Shown: positions 25,251-34,733 of the stretch, piece after piece
Layout of the letters: each line of letters begins with the position of its first letter
Numbering within the stretch: the first letter of the stretch is position 1
Source: Burkholderia sp. PAMC 26561
GTDB taxonomy: Bacteria > Pseudomonadota > Gammaproteobacteria > Burkholderiales > Burkholderiaceae
Direction: 5' to 3'
NCBI RefSeq assembly: GCF_001557535.2
Contig: NZ_CP014315.1
Span: forward strand, 1,559,426 to 1,623,425
DNA length: 64,000 nt
The notes under the pieces: generated by a model
Database searches by the model: none
Told to the model about the DNA's origin: nothing
What the model saw: only the letters and a program-made list of their open reading frames with translations
Made by a program: the position numbers and the translations under genes

Positions 25251-26568
25251 ATGGGCATGGAATCGACACAGCGAACAAATCAGCAACCGCACAGATTAGT
25301 TATCGTAGGCGGAGGCGTTGCCGGGCTCGACATCGCGACCCACCTCGCAGGAAACACAGCAGGCAACGGCTCGTTGCAGATTTCGCTGATAGACAAGGAA
25401 CCGGCTTACGTCTGGAAGCCGATGCTACACATGATTGCGGCCGGGACCTCCGACGCCGGCGCGCAAGAGACAGCGTTCGCCGCCCAGGCGCGCACTCATG
25501 GGTTCACCTATCAGCCCGGGTGTGCAACCAGCGTCGACCGCGCGCGGCGCGAGATCCATATTGGACCGCTCCGCCATGGAGAGATCGAAGTCGTGCCCGC
25601 GCGCGTTGTCGCCTATGACACGTTGCTGCTGGCGGTCGGGAGCCGTGCGAACGACTTCGGTACGCCCGGCGTGAAAGACCATTGCTCGACCATCGATTCG
25701 CGGTCTGAGGCCATCGCCTTCAATGACGAACTGCGGCTTCGGCTGATCCAGGCGGTCGTGTCGAATACGCTGCTGACCATCGGGATAGTCGGTGGCGGGG
25801 CAACCGGCGTAGAACTGGCTGCCGAACTGATCCGGATCGCGGCCGTTGCGGAAGAATACGGCGCACGCGGCGCGTCGAGCCATCTCAAAGTCCTGCTGAT
25901 CGAATCCGGCCCTCGCCTTCTTGGGCCGTTCCCCCCAACGCGTGGCCGATGCAGCCCACCGCAAGCTCTCGGAACTTGGTGTCACGGTGCGCGTGAGCGC
26001 ACGCGTGGCGTCTGTGGACGAAAACGGCTTCCATCTCGTCGATGGTGAAACGATTCCGGCCGTTCTCAAGGTGTGGGCGGCCGGTGTCAAAGCACCCGAT
26101 CTCTTGAACAACATGGGCGACGTGAAACGAACCCGCTCGGGGCAACTGGTGGTCGGGCCCACGCTGCGCAGCGTGGACGATCCGCACATCTACGCTGTCG
26201 GTGACTGTGCCAGTCCGCAACTGCCTGGCCATGACAATGCGGTTCCGACAACAGCGCAGGCCGCCCATCAGCAAGCCGTATATATGTGCCGCAATCTTCC
26301 AAAACTGATTGCAGGCAGCCAGGCGCCAGCGGCTTCATATCATGACTTCGGGTCTCTCGTTTCCCTTGGAGGTTTCGATGCTTACGGCTCGCTTGGTCGT
26401 TTCGGCTTCTTCAAGGGTGGCTTCATTCGGGGGCGCATCGCACAGTTAGGGCACGCAATGCTGTACCGGACGTTCCAGGCGCGGCTTCATGGTCCATGGC
26501 ACGGCAGTCTTCTTTGGCTCGTCGATATCCTAGCCCGACGAGTGAAACCCAGTGCGCGGCTCTCATGA
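25251..26568 (+). pseudogene. NADH dehydrogenase (NDH-2-like) with frameshift
   Basis: Two overlapping frames together make one FAD/NAD(P) oxidoreductase of about 438 residues. The first holds the FAD loop VIVGGGVAGLDIATHL and the NADH loop GIVGGGATGVELAAEL and runs to PRLLGPFP. The second resumes at PQRVADAAHRKLSELG and carries VWAAGVKAPDLL, the FAD motif IYAVGDCA and a C-terminal amphipathic membrane-anchor region (LYRTFQARLHGPWHGSL). The break lies in a run of six C at 25931-25936; five would restore the frame. It may be a true mutation or a base-calling error in a homopolymer. The intact enzyme would pass electrons from NADH to quinone at the inner membrane. Confidence 0.85.
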
Positions 26569-26675
26569 TGTGTGATCTGGCGTCTACCTTTCATCCCAAC
26601 TGGACCTCGAACACCATTCGTGACTCCACTGCCTCGGACTTAGGTCGAATTACCCAAGGCGTCGCTGTCCCCTGA

Positions 26676-27803
26676 TCACTCGAATACCACCACTTGGCGA
26701 ATCGCCTTGCCCTCATGCAGCAAGTCGAAGCCACGATTGATCTCGTCGAGCTTGAGGCGGCCGGTAAGCAGCTTGTTCACGGGCAGACGACCTTGCACAT
26801 AGAGATCGATGTAACGCGGAATGTCGCGCGAAGGCACGCACGTGCCGATATAGCTCCCTTTGAGGGTGCGCTCTTCCGCAACAAGGCTGACTGCGGGAAG
26901 CGGCCAGAGTGCGGTTGACGGAGGCAGTCCCGCTGTCACGGTCGAACCGCCGCGTCGTGTAATACGGTAAGCCAGGTCAAGCGCGTGGATCGAGCCGGCG
27001 AACTCAAAAGCGAATTCGACGCCGCCATGACTCAGCGCCCGGATGTGCTCGGATGCATCGGCCCGAGCGGCGTTGACCGTGTGCGTGGCGCCCAAGGCGA
27101 GCGCCTGCTCCAGCTTGTCATCGGACAAATCGATTGCGATGATCTGCCGGGCCCCCGCCGCCTGCGCGCCAATGAGTGCCGCGAGCCCCACGCCACCGAG
27201 GCCCACCACGGCAACCGATGCACCGGCCCTGACCTGGGCCGTGTTGACCACCGCGCCGACACCCGTGAGCACAGCACACCCGAACAGCGCAGCCTCCTCC
27301 AGCGGAACACCGGGATCTATCTTGACGACGGAACGGCGCGACACGGTCGCATATTCGGCAAACACCGAGCACCCGAGATGATGGTTCAAGGCGTCGCCGC
27401 CTCGCGTTAGGCGGCGCGCGCCGGACAGCAAGGTGCCTGCGCCGTTTGCTGCGGCGCCCGGTTCGCATAATGCAGGACGTCCTTCGGCGCAGGGCGCACA
27501 GTGGCCACAGCTCGGCACGAACACCACGACGACGTGATCGCCCACCTGGAGATCCGTCACGCCCGCCCCCAGTTCCTCTACGACGCCGGAGGCCTCGTGA
27601 CCGAGCGCCATCGGCATTGGACGAGGACGGTCGCCGTTGATGACGGAGAGGTCCGAATGGCACAGGCCGGCGGCCGCAATCTTGATCAGGACTTCATCGG
27701 CGCCGGGGGGCGCCAGGTCGATCTCTTCAATACGCAAGGGGCGCGAGACCGCGTAAGGCGGCGTTGCGCCCATTGCTTGCAGGACAGCGGCCTTGATCTT
27801 CAT
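26676..27803 (-). CDS. Zinc-dependent alcohol dehydrogenase (MDR)
   Basis: A 375-residue zinc MDR enzyme. Catalytic zinc ligands are visible in GLCHSD and LGHEASG, and the structural zinc cysteines in SCGHCAPCAEGRPALC. The Rossmann loop is VVGLGGVGLAALIG. The overall sequence resembles class III-type alcohol dehydrogenases that use NAD and larger alcohols or aldehydes. The ATG overlaps the stop of the TPP-enzyme gene (ATGA), so the two are co-expressed, and an alcohol/aldehyde step linked to a 2-keto-acid enzyme is likely. Confidence 0.9.
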   Translation of the reverse strand: MKIKAAVLQAMGATPPYAVSRPLRIEEIDLAPPGADEVLIKIAAAGLCHSDLSVINGDRPRPMPMALGHEASGVVEELGAGVTDLQVGDHVVVVFVPSCGHCAPCAEGRPALCEPGAAANGAGTLLSGARRLTRGGDALNHHLGCSVFAEYATVSRRSVVKIDPGVPLEEAALFGCAVLTGVGAVVNTAQVRAGASVAVVGLGGVGLAALIGAQAAGARQIIAIDLSDDKLEQALALGATHTVNAARADASEHIRALSHGGVEFAFEFAGSIHALDLAYRITRRGGSTVTAGLPPSTALWPLPAVSLVAEERTLKGSYIGTCVPSRDIPRYIDLYVQGRLPVNKLLTGRLKLDEINRGFDLLHEGKAIRQVVVFE

Positions 27804-29464
27804 TGCGCGACCTCCCTGACACGGTTCTTGAGTTCATCCACGAGTACGCGGCTGTTCTCCGAATAGTCGACCGGAACAATGACCAGTTGCACACCGCCTT
27901 CGCGGAACGCGTCTTCCAGCGTCGGTGCCAGTGCTTCGGCTGATTCGACGCGCCGTCCTTTTGCGCCGTAGGCATCGGCGTACTTGACGAAGTCGGGGTT
28001 GCCGAACGTGAGACCCCAATCCGTGAAGTTGTCTACGGCCTGTTTCCACCGGATCATTCCGTAGGCATCGTCCTGAATGATCAGCACAACCAAGTTGAGC
28101 TTCAGCCGCACGGCGGTCTCGAGTTCCTGCGAGTTCATCATGAAACCGCCGTCGCCGCACACCGCCATCACACGCCGCGCCGGGTAAAGCAGCGCGGCCA
28201 TCATGGCCGACGGCAAACCCGCGCCCATCGTTGCCAACGCGTTGTCGAGCAGCAGCGTGTTGGCGCTGCGGGTCCGGTAGCAGCGCGCAAACCAGATCTT
28301 GTACATGCCGTTATCGAGCGCGACGATGCCGTCGGCCGGCATGACTTCGCGTACGTCATGGACGATGCGCTGCGGCGTCAGCGGAAAGCGCGATTCCCCC
28401 GCGCGGTCCATCGTCCGCTTCAGGATGCCCTCGCGCAACGGCGCCAGCGCCGCTGCGTTCGGAAGCTTGCCCTGAACGTGATCGGCAAGTCGCGCGAGAC
28501 TCAGGCCAAGATCACCTACCACTTCCGCATGGGGGAAGAACACTTGTTCGACGTGGGCCGGCGTGTAGCTCACATGAACGACCTTGGGTCCGTCCGGGCC
28601 CATGATGAACGGCGGCTTTTCGACCGTGTCATGGCCGATCGCCAGGATCAGGTCAGCACGGTCTATTGCCTCGTGAAGATAGTCGCGTTCGCTGAGCGCC
28701 GCGGTTCCCATCCAGAGTTCGCTGGCTTCGTCATGGCCAACTGCGGCCACGGTACCCTTGCCCATCTGGGTGTTGAAAAACGGGATGCCGGTACGTCGAA
28801 TGAATTCGGTCAACTGGCCCGCGAGCCGGGGACGGTTGCTCGCGGCGCCGAACATGACAAGCGGACGCTCGGCCTTCATCAGCATGGCCGCGGCCCGTTC
28901 GATGGCAGCCTCTTGCGCGACCGGAAGCTCGACCGGATGCGGCGGAACAAGCGCCACGTCGTCGCTTACTTCTTGGGCGGCCACGTCTTCGGGCAACTCG
29001 AGGTGGACCGGACCGGGCCGCTCTTCCGCGGCGAGGCGGAACGCTTCGCGCACCACGCTCGGGATGCTGCTCCCGCTGACTATTTGCCGCGACGCCTTCG
29101 TCAGCGGCTTCATGGTTGCGACTATGTCGACTATCTGAAAGCGCGCCTGGTGCGCTGTCATGATGGCCTTTTGCCCGGTGATAAGCACCATCGGCATGGC
29201 GCCGAGATGGGCGTAGGCTGCACCTGTGACCAGATTCAGCGCGCCGGGACCGAGGGTTGCCATGCAGACACCCGGCCTTCCCGTCAGGCGGCCGTGGGTG
29301 GCCGCCATGAATGCCGCCGACTGCTCATGGCGGGTGACGATCAACTCGATGTTCGAGCGTCGCAGCGACTCGACGACGTCGAGATTTTCTTCGCCCGGCA
29401 CCGCGAAAATGCGATCGACGCCCTCGTTCTCCAGCGCCTTGACGAACAGATCTGATGCTTTCAT
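27800..29464 (-). CDS. Thiamine-diphosphate enzyme, acetolactate-synthase-like
   Basis: A 554-residue ThDP enzyme. The start follows AAGGAG by 8 bases. The N-terminal Pyr domain has the activating Glu (VTRHEQSAAF) and the C-terminal PP domain has GDGGFMMNSQELETAVRLK with the NLVVLIIQDDAYGMIRWKQ segment typical of catabolic acetolactate synthases (AlsS) and related carboligases. A dedicated small regulatory subunit gene is absent, as in AlsS. It would join two pyruvates or related 2-oxo acids; the exact donor and acceptor cannot be read from sequence. Coupled to the alcohol dehydrogenase downstream and 131 bases after the CoA-transferase. Confidence 0.85.
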   Translation of the reverse strand: MKASDLFVKALENEGVDRIFAVPGEENLDVVESLRRSNIELIVTRHEQSAAFMAATHGRLTGRPGVCMATLGPGALNLVTGAAYAHLGAMPMVLITGQKAIMTAHQARFQIVDIVATMKPLTKASRQIVSGSSIPSVVREAFRLAAEERPGPVHLELPEDVAAQEVSDDVALVPPHPVELPVAQEAAIERAAAMLMKAERPLVMFGAASNRPRLAGQLTEFIRRTGIPFFNTQMGKGTVAAVGHDEASELWMGTAALSERDYLHEAIDRADLILAIGHDTVEKPPFIMGPDGPKVVHVSYTPAHVEQVFFPHAEVVGDLGLSLARLADHVQGKLPNAAALAPLREGILKRTMDRAGESRFPLTPQRIVHDVREVMPADGIVALDNGMYKIWFARCYRTRSANTLLLDNALATMGAGLPSAMMAALLYPARRVMAVCGDGGFMMNSQELETAVRLKLNLVVLIIQDDAYGMIRWKQAVDNFTDWGLTFGNPDFVKYADAYGAKGRRVESAEALAPTLEDAFREGGVQLVIVPVDYSENSRVLVDELKNRVREVAQ

Positions 29465-29595
29465 ACGTAATCTCCTTGACTCTTTCAATCACGGCTAATC
29501 GCCGCGTATTGCAGCGGACTGTCCCTGCCAGCGCATTCAGAATGCCAAAAGATGCGGGATTGCGCATTGAATGTCCCTGACGCTGGAAGCAAGAC

Positions 29596-31554
29596 TCAGC
29601 GTAGCGGGCGCCCTACTTCATCTTCGAGTTGGCTCGCCACATGGCTTGCGGCTTGCGCATGCGTTTCGCATACGTGCGATTCCGCATCGACTTCACAAAA
29701 AGCGGCGCCCAGTTTCACGCGCATGAATGCACTGGCGGAGAAACGGGTCGCCGAGCTGTAGTACTTGAGCTGCAAACGCCTGACCATTGCGAAGTACGTA
29801 TCGGCAACCGGATCATCCAGACGGAATCCGTCGTAGTTGACTATCAGTGAAACCTTATGGGCGATTCCATCGCAGAATGCCTCGAGCACGCGCCGCACAC
29901 TTTCCACGTCGCTGGTCGAGCGGACGCCCATGCCCTCGAAGTTCGCAAAGAGCGTGTTGCGCCCGACGTCATAGCTGAGCCGCTCGCTCATTTGCCGATC
30001 GAGGAGCACCGTTGCGAGCCCCATGAGTTGCGGCAGGAAAATACGGGGGTCCATCGAACGCACGTTGCGCACTATAGGCATGAAGTCCATGTGGGCAAGA
30101 ATGTCGCGCTCCATATCGATGCCGGGTGCAATTTCGGTCAGTTCAAGTCCTTCGGACACGCGCTGGAAGACGCACCGCTCAGTCACATACGTCACAGGCT
30201 GGCCGCGTTCGGCCGCGAGAGACCCGTTGAACGTGATCTGCTCGACCGACTCGACGAGTTTCCTCTTCGACCCTTCCGACACGATACGCAGACGTCCATC
30301 CTCGACTGCGACTTCGAGTCCGCCGGCCGTGAACGTTCCCGCGAACACCACGCGCCGCGCGTTCTGACTGATGTTGATGAATCCGCCGGCACCGGCCAGG
30401 CGCGGCCCGAAGCGGCTGACGTTGACGTTTCCACACCGGTCGATCTCCGCCATGCCGAGACACGCGAGGTCCAGCCCTCCGCCATCGTAGAAATCGAACT
30501 GCTGGTTCTGGTGCAGCAGGGCATCGATATTGATTGCCGCGCCGAAATTCAAGCCGCCCTGGGGCGCGCCGCCGATCACACCGGGTTCAGCGGTCAACGT
30601 CAGGTGGCTCAGCAGTTGCTCTTCCGCGGCGACGGCTCCTACGACTTCAGGGACGCCAATACCCAGGTTGATGACGCTACCCAAGGGGAGCTCGAAGGCG
30701 CATCGACGTGCGATCACCTTTCGCTCGTCGAGCACCGCGCTTTCCGTTGCGCCCGACGGCACCTTCATTTCGCCGGAGAAAGCAGGGCTGTACGCCGTGC
30801 CGTAAGTCTGCGCGTGAGCGCCGTTGATTGCGACCACGACACGGTCAACGAAGATTCCGGGAACGACGACTGCACGAGGATCGAGCGTCCCGCTCGCAGC
30901 GATCCTTTCCACCTGGACGATTACGAGTCCGTTCGAGTTATGGGCGGCCATTGCCGCCTCCATCGCGTCGAGCACGAGCGCCTCGCGCTCCATCGTGACG
31001 TTGCCTTCGGGGTCTGCCGTGGTGCCTCGGATCAGGGTCACGTTGATGGGAAAGACCTTGTAGAAAAGCCACGTCTTGCCATCGATTTCGATGGTGCTGA
31101 CCAGTTCCTCGGTCGTTCTCGCGTTGATCTTTCCGCCACCCTGGCGGGGATCGACGAACGTGCCCAGTCCCACCTGAGTCAGCGTGCCAGCCCGATGAGC
31201 GGCGATGTCCCGATACAAATGCGAGATCGTTCCGAGCGGAAGGTTGTATGCCTCGATCGCATCGTCGGTCGCCATCTTCGCGAGCTTCGGCAACAGCGCC
31301 CAGTGTCCACCAATGGCGCGTTTTATGAGCCCCGGCAGTGCAACCCGGTTCAGGCCCTGATCCTTGCCGTCCCCCGGCGCGGCGGCAAATACGAGCGTGA
31401 GATCGCGCGGCGAACCCGAGCCCGTGAACCGTCTTTCCAGCGCCATGATCAACTCGTCCGGAGTACCGATTCCGACAAAGCCGGAGCAGCATACAGCGTC
31501 CCCATCGCGGATCAACTCGATCGCTTCATCAGCGGTGACAATCTTGTCTTTCAT
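29596..31554 (-). CDS. Acyl-CoA:acetate/3-ketoacid CoA-transferase with C-terminal extension
   Basis: A 652-residue family I CoA-transferase with alpha and beta halves fused. The alpha half begins KIVTADEAIELIRDGDAV; the beta half has INLGIGVPEVVG and TAEPGVIGG, whose Glu is the expected thioester-forming residue. Single-chain members such as propionate CoA-transferase are about 520-530 residues, so roughly the last 130 residues are extra (from about ERDILAHMDFMPIV to the end, including VNYDGFRLDDPVADTYFAM). I do not recognise this tail. Neighbours are a methyltransferase and a phasin upstream and the TPP enzyme downstream, suggesting short acyl-CoA or PHA-precursor metabolism. Confidence 0.85.
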   Translation of the reverse strand: MKDKIVTADEAIELIRDGDAVCCSGFVGIGTPDELIMALERRFTGSGSPRDLTLVFAAAPGDGKDQGLNRVALPGLIKRAIGGHWALLPKLAKMATDDAIEAYNLPLGTISHLYRDIAAHRAGTLTQVGLGTFVDPRQGGGKINARTTEELVSTIEIDGKTWLFYKVFPINVTLIRGTTADPEGNVTMEREALVLDAMEAAMAAHNSNGLVIVQVERIAASGTLDPRAVVVPGIFVDRVVVAINGAHAQTYGTAYSPAFSGEMKVPSGATESAVLDERKVIARRCAFELPLGSVINLGIGVPEVVGAVAAEEQLLSHLTLTAEPGVIGGAPQGGLNFGAAINIDALLHQNQQFDFYDGGGLDLACLGMAEIDRCGNVNVSRFGPRLAGAGGFINISQNARRVVFAGTFTAGGLEVAVEDGRLRIVSEGSKRKLVESVEQITFNGSLAAERGQPVTYVTERCVFQRVSEGLELTEIAPGIDMERDILAHMDFMPIVRNVRSMDPRIFLPQLMGLATVLLDRQMSERLSYDVGRNTLFANFEGMGVRSTSDVESVRRVLEAFCDGIAHKVSLIVNYDGFRLDDPVADTYFAMVRRLQLKYYSSATRFSASAFMRVKLGAAFCEVDAESHVCETHAQAASHVASQLEDEVGRPLR

Positions 31555-31683
31555 GACGCGGGGCTCGAAGAAGGGGTGGATTTTATGATCGTTGCCGTGA
31601 TGCTTCCCAGCCTTGGAATTGCGTTATGTCTGTGTCAGGCGCTTTCCTTCGTGCGCGCGGCATTGAACTGCGCGGCGCGGTCA

Positions 31684-32574
31684 CTACTGCTCGCGAACCT
31701 TCAAATGGACCAGGCACGGCAAGTGACATCTTGTCAGCGGATTCATGCGAAAAAGGTCCTCGGTCACCTTCGGCCAGCCACGCGGGATCCTGTACTCGAG
31801 CACGTTCATGGCAGCGATGGATGACGACCAGTTGCGCAGGCGACCCGCAATCTCGTTACTATCGATACCCCAAGGCATGGGCGGCAGGCGATAGCGCGGC
31901 GTCTGCATGAAGCCCCACAGGGTCAACTGGGAAAACCATCGCGGAATGATGTCGAACGCAATTTCAGCACCCGGAAAACGCTCCACGATCTGTATGAACA
32001 GACGTCTCACGGTTTCGGGTTTGAGATACATGAAGAGGCCTTGAACGACGATGAAAACATCGGGGCCGGATTCGATCCCGTCGATCCATCCTGGCTCGAA
32101 CACGCTCGCGGTAATGTGATCGAAGCGCGTGGACGATGGAAGAAAATGCTCGCGCAGTTCGATGGCAGCAGGAAGATCGACCGTCAGCCAGCGCATCCGC
32201 CCGTTGTCCACGCGGCGAGCCTGCGTTTCCAGCCCTTCGCCCAAGGATATGATCAAGCCGTCGGGATGACGTTCGAGCCATCGCTTCAGGAGCTGGTCGA
32301 TCTCTGCCGCACGCGCCGCAAATGCACCGACGGGTTCGCCGAAATGGCCGATGAAATCGTAGTCGATCGCATCGCAGATACGGACGCTGTCAGGGTCGAC
32401 AAGAATGCCGTCGTCGCGACGTGCTTCGGACGCCCGATCGTAAAGCGTCCATAGCATCGTTTCAGACACGCCGTGCAATGTAGAAGTGATCTTCGCCGGT
32501 GCCTGGGCTTTGTGGCTGCGCGCCGCCCGGTCTTCTTGCCGAAGAGAGGGCGGCGTCAGCACGGCGGCTATCAA
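31684..32574 (-). CDS. LCMT-family SAM-dependent methyltransferase
   Basis: About 296 residues of the leucine carboxyl methyltransferase / polyketide O-methyltransferase group (COG3315-like). LHGVSETMLWTLYDRASEA at the N-terminus, SLGEGLETQARRVDNG with the SAM loop, LTVDLPAAIELRE and VQGLFMYLKPETVRRLF are characteristic. The TTG start is weak by itself but overlaps the phasin stop as TTGA, which supports coupled translation; a GTG four codons later is the alternative. Substrate unknown. Confidence 0.8.
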   Translation of the reverse strand: MIAAVLTPPSLRQEDRAARSHKAQAPAKITSTLHGVSETMLWTLYDRASEARRDDGILVDPDSVRICDAIDYDFIGHFGEPVGAFAARAAEIDQLLKRWLERHPDGLIISLGEGLETQARRVDNGRMRWLTVDLPAAIELREHFLPSSTRFDHITASVFEPGWIDGIESGPDVFIVVQGLFMYLKPETVRRLFIQIVERFPGAEIAFDIIPRWFSQLTLWGFMQTPRYRLPPMPWGIDSNEIAGRLRNWSSSIAAMNVLEYRIPRGWPKVTEDLFRMNPLTRCHLPCLVHLKVREQ

Positions 32575-33062
32575 AGCGCACCCAGCCGTTTGGCATTTGC
32601 TGTTGCACGGCCGTGAATGGGTGCGAGGCTTTCCTGCACCACGCGCGTCGCGGAACTTGCCAACTGCAAAGGGTTGGCTGGAGAGGCTGCTGCGACCTTT
32701 ACAAGCGCTGCCTGGCGTTCGAGAAATTGCGCGGCTGACCGGCTCGAAGCCAGGTCCGCGGCGGCGGCCGACGTGGCCCAGATGTGCTTGCTGGTTGCCA
32801 TCGCCAGTCCCATGCTCAAGCCTATGAACCCCGAACCCATTGCCTGAAGCGATTCGTTCGCCGCCTCGCTTTTTTCCCGGCTCATCAGGCTGAATTCGGT
32901 CCGGTCGCGCTCGTTGGGCAGCGGCCCGGCCATGACAAGACGAGTGGTGCGGACTTTGACGACTTCCGTCGTCGCAGTGAGCATTTCGCAGGTTTCAGTG
33001 AAGAGGCGTAACCAGTTCGCCGAAAGCTCGCCGAGCGCCGGTGAAAGGGTGGAAGAAGTCAT
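32571..33062 (-). CDS. Phasin-like protein
   Basis: A 163-residue, strongly helical, Ala-rich protein starting at MTSSTLSPAL with GGAGCG upstream. Its length, lack of Cys and amphipathic pattern fit the phasin_2 type: LSANWLRLFTETCEMLTATTEVV, then SREKSEAANESLQAM and FLERQAALVKVAAA. Phasins coat polyhydroxyalkanoate granules in the cytoplasm. One Cys is present in the first helix. First gene of a minus-strand series with the methyltransferase coupled behind it. Confidence 0.75.
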   Translation of the reverse strand: MTSSTLSPALGELSANWLRLFTETCEMLTATTEVVKVRTTRLVMAGPLPNERDRTEFSLMSREKSEAANESLQAMGSGFIGLSMGLAMATSKHIWATSAAAADLASSRSAAQFLERQAALVKVAAASPANPLQLASSATRVVQESLAPIHGRATANAKRLGAL

Positions 33063-33577
33063 GAAGCGCTCCAGAATAAGACGTCCGAGAGGGATACCTG
33101 ATAATGATCCCAATCAATAAATAAAGGACCGTGTCAGATCGCAAATTTGATATGTCAGAAATGTGCCTGATGGTGCGAAGGGAATTGCCTGGAGCGATGC
33201 CGCAGTACTGAAAGGGCTGCTAACCGAAAATAATCCGGTCGTCCGAGGCGTGGGCACGAACTTTCGTTCTTGACTTCTGGTTTCGGCGTCGTTTTTGCCG
33301 GATTGGCGGCCAGCCCGGTATCAAAGCGGTCAAAACAGCCAGTTAATCAGCCAAGCTCCTTCACGATCTGTGAGTGCTATCGACGGGCCGACTGCGGGCC
33401 GGCCGTCGCCGACGCCAATTGCCGTTGCTCATCTCGTTACGTTGATCCAGCATAGGCCGATACATGCTGCATCGCAACATTTTATTTCGGTGGCGCAGCG
33501 TTGGCCCCTTGGCAGTGGCGGGAGCAACTGCGCACACAAGGACCGATTTGCAGCTACGGGCCCTGTTGGTGCATGAC
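33063..33577. other. Intergenic stretch without a supported gene
   Basis: About 515 bases between the phasin start and the porin stop. The part next to the phasin is A/T-rich (AATCAATAAATAAAGG) and likely holds its promoter. Small open frames elsewhere have no ribosome site or recognisable product. Confidence 0.5.
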
Positions 33578-34681
33578 TCAGAAGAGATGATGAATCCCGG
33601 TAAGCAAGACCGTCTGCCGGCCACCCGACGACGCGCCGATCCCCAACGTATCCGCCACCGCGCCGCCGCCCGCGGTCTCGAACATCAGGTCCGCATAAAG
33701 CTGCGTCGATTTGGAGAGCGAATAGACGTTGGCGACCGTGAACTGGGTCCAGCGGTGCCCTTCGAGCGTCGCCGTCCAAGCGCCCGCCGATACTTCTTCC
33801 GATGGCGTCAGGCGCAGGTTCGCGCCGCCATCGAAAGTACGAAAGTGTTCCGTGCGGGCCGACGTGATACGCAGATCCGTGGCCAGCGCGTGCACCGTCA
33901 CGCGTTCGAACCGGTACGACCCGCCAATGCCCGCATCGCGGACCTGCCGGGCGTTGAACGTCGCGCCCGCGGCCAGGGCCTGACCTTCGAATGTGCTCAG
34001 TCCGAGGCCGCCGGCGAGCGGCAGCAAGCGGTCCCGATATTCCGAATACACTGCGACGAGCTTCACCGGTCCATTCGTGTAATTGCTGCCAAAGCTGATC
34101 GTCCGGCCGTTGGTATTGCTGCCCGTTGCGCCAGGAAATCCGTAGAGCGCACCGAACGTCAAGCCGCTGTAGTTCGAACTTTTCCATTTGACCGTGCTCG
34201 ATAGCTGCACGGGCAACGTGCTGCCGAGACCATCGAGGTTGCCCGGATGAAACGCGGAAAAATCCCCAAGCAACTGTCCTGTGGATACCGAGCCCAGCCA
34301 GTCGAAATTCCAGTCGGTCTGCCGCCCCAATGTGGCCGTGCCAAACCGGGGATCGGAGAGGCCCACATAGGCCTGCCGGTTGAACAAAGTGCCGGCGCTC
34401 GCGGCCGCGCCCGTGGTGGTGACGAATCCGCCTTCGAGTCGGAACAGCGCCGAGCGGCCGCCGCCGAGATCTTCAACGCCTTGAAATCCGAACCGGTCGG
34501 CTTGCAATGTGCCCTGCTCGGCGATAAAAGCCCGGGACCCGTGGAGGTTGCTGACATAGCCAAGTCCCGCATCGAGACTTCCGTACAACGTCACGCTGCT
34601 TTGCGCATGAACACTTGAAGGCGCAGAGAGCGCGACAGCAGACGCGACCCCGGCCGCGCACACGACGGATGCAATTTTCAT
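33578..34681 (-). CDS. General porin (Burkholderia OpcP-like, Porin_4)
   Basis: A 367-residue outer-membrane trimeric-porin type. The signal peptide ends at VHAQSSVTLYGSLDAGLGY, the standard opening of beta-proteobacterial porins, followed by FGFQGVEDLGGGRSALFRLEGGF and RQAYVGLSD, and the C-terminal Phe (IHHLF) needed for outer-membrane insertion. No clear Shine-Dalgarno precedes the ATG; the preceding stretch is CT-rich. Third in an operon after the arylsulfotransferase-like and NCS2 permease genes, so it probably brings the same substrate across the outer membrane. Confidence 0.92.
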   Translation of the reverse strand: MKIASVVCAAGVASAVALSAPSSVHAQSSVTLYGSLDAGLGYVSNLHGSRAFIAEQGTLQADRFGFQGVEDLGGGRSALFRLEGGFVTTTGAAASAGTLFNRQAYVGLSDPRFGTATLGRQTDWNFDWLGSVSTGQLLGDFSAFHPGNLDGLGSTLPVQLSSTVKWKSSNYSGLTFGALYGFPGATGSNTNGRTISFGSNYTNGPVKLVAVYSEYRDRLLPLAGGLGLSTFEGQALAAGATFNARQVRDAGIGGSYRFERVTVHALATDLRITSARTEHFRTFDGGANLRLTPSEEVSAGAWTATLEGHRWTQFTVANVYSLSKSTQLYADLMFETAGGGAVADTLGIGASSGGRQTVLLTGIHHLF

Positions 34682-34733
34682 TGGAAGAGAGGAAAAGCGT
34701 GGAAGGAAAGGAAGGGAAAGGAACGGCGCGGGT

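Noticed and set aside
29857..31824. Long open frame (about 655 codons) opposite the CoA-transferase gene
   Set aside because: Low-hydrophobicity, His/Arg-rich translation with no domain, running exactly antisense to a well-conserved gene; a GC-rich codon-bias artefact.
33101..33120. GATAATGAT-like sequence upstream of the phasin as a Fur box
   Set aside because: Only one half matches the consensus; the other half (CCAATCAAT) does not, and a phasin is not an expected iron-regulated gene.
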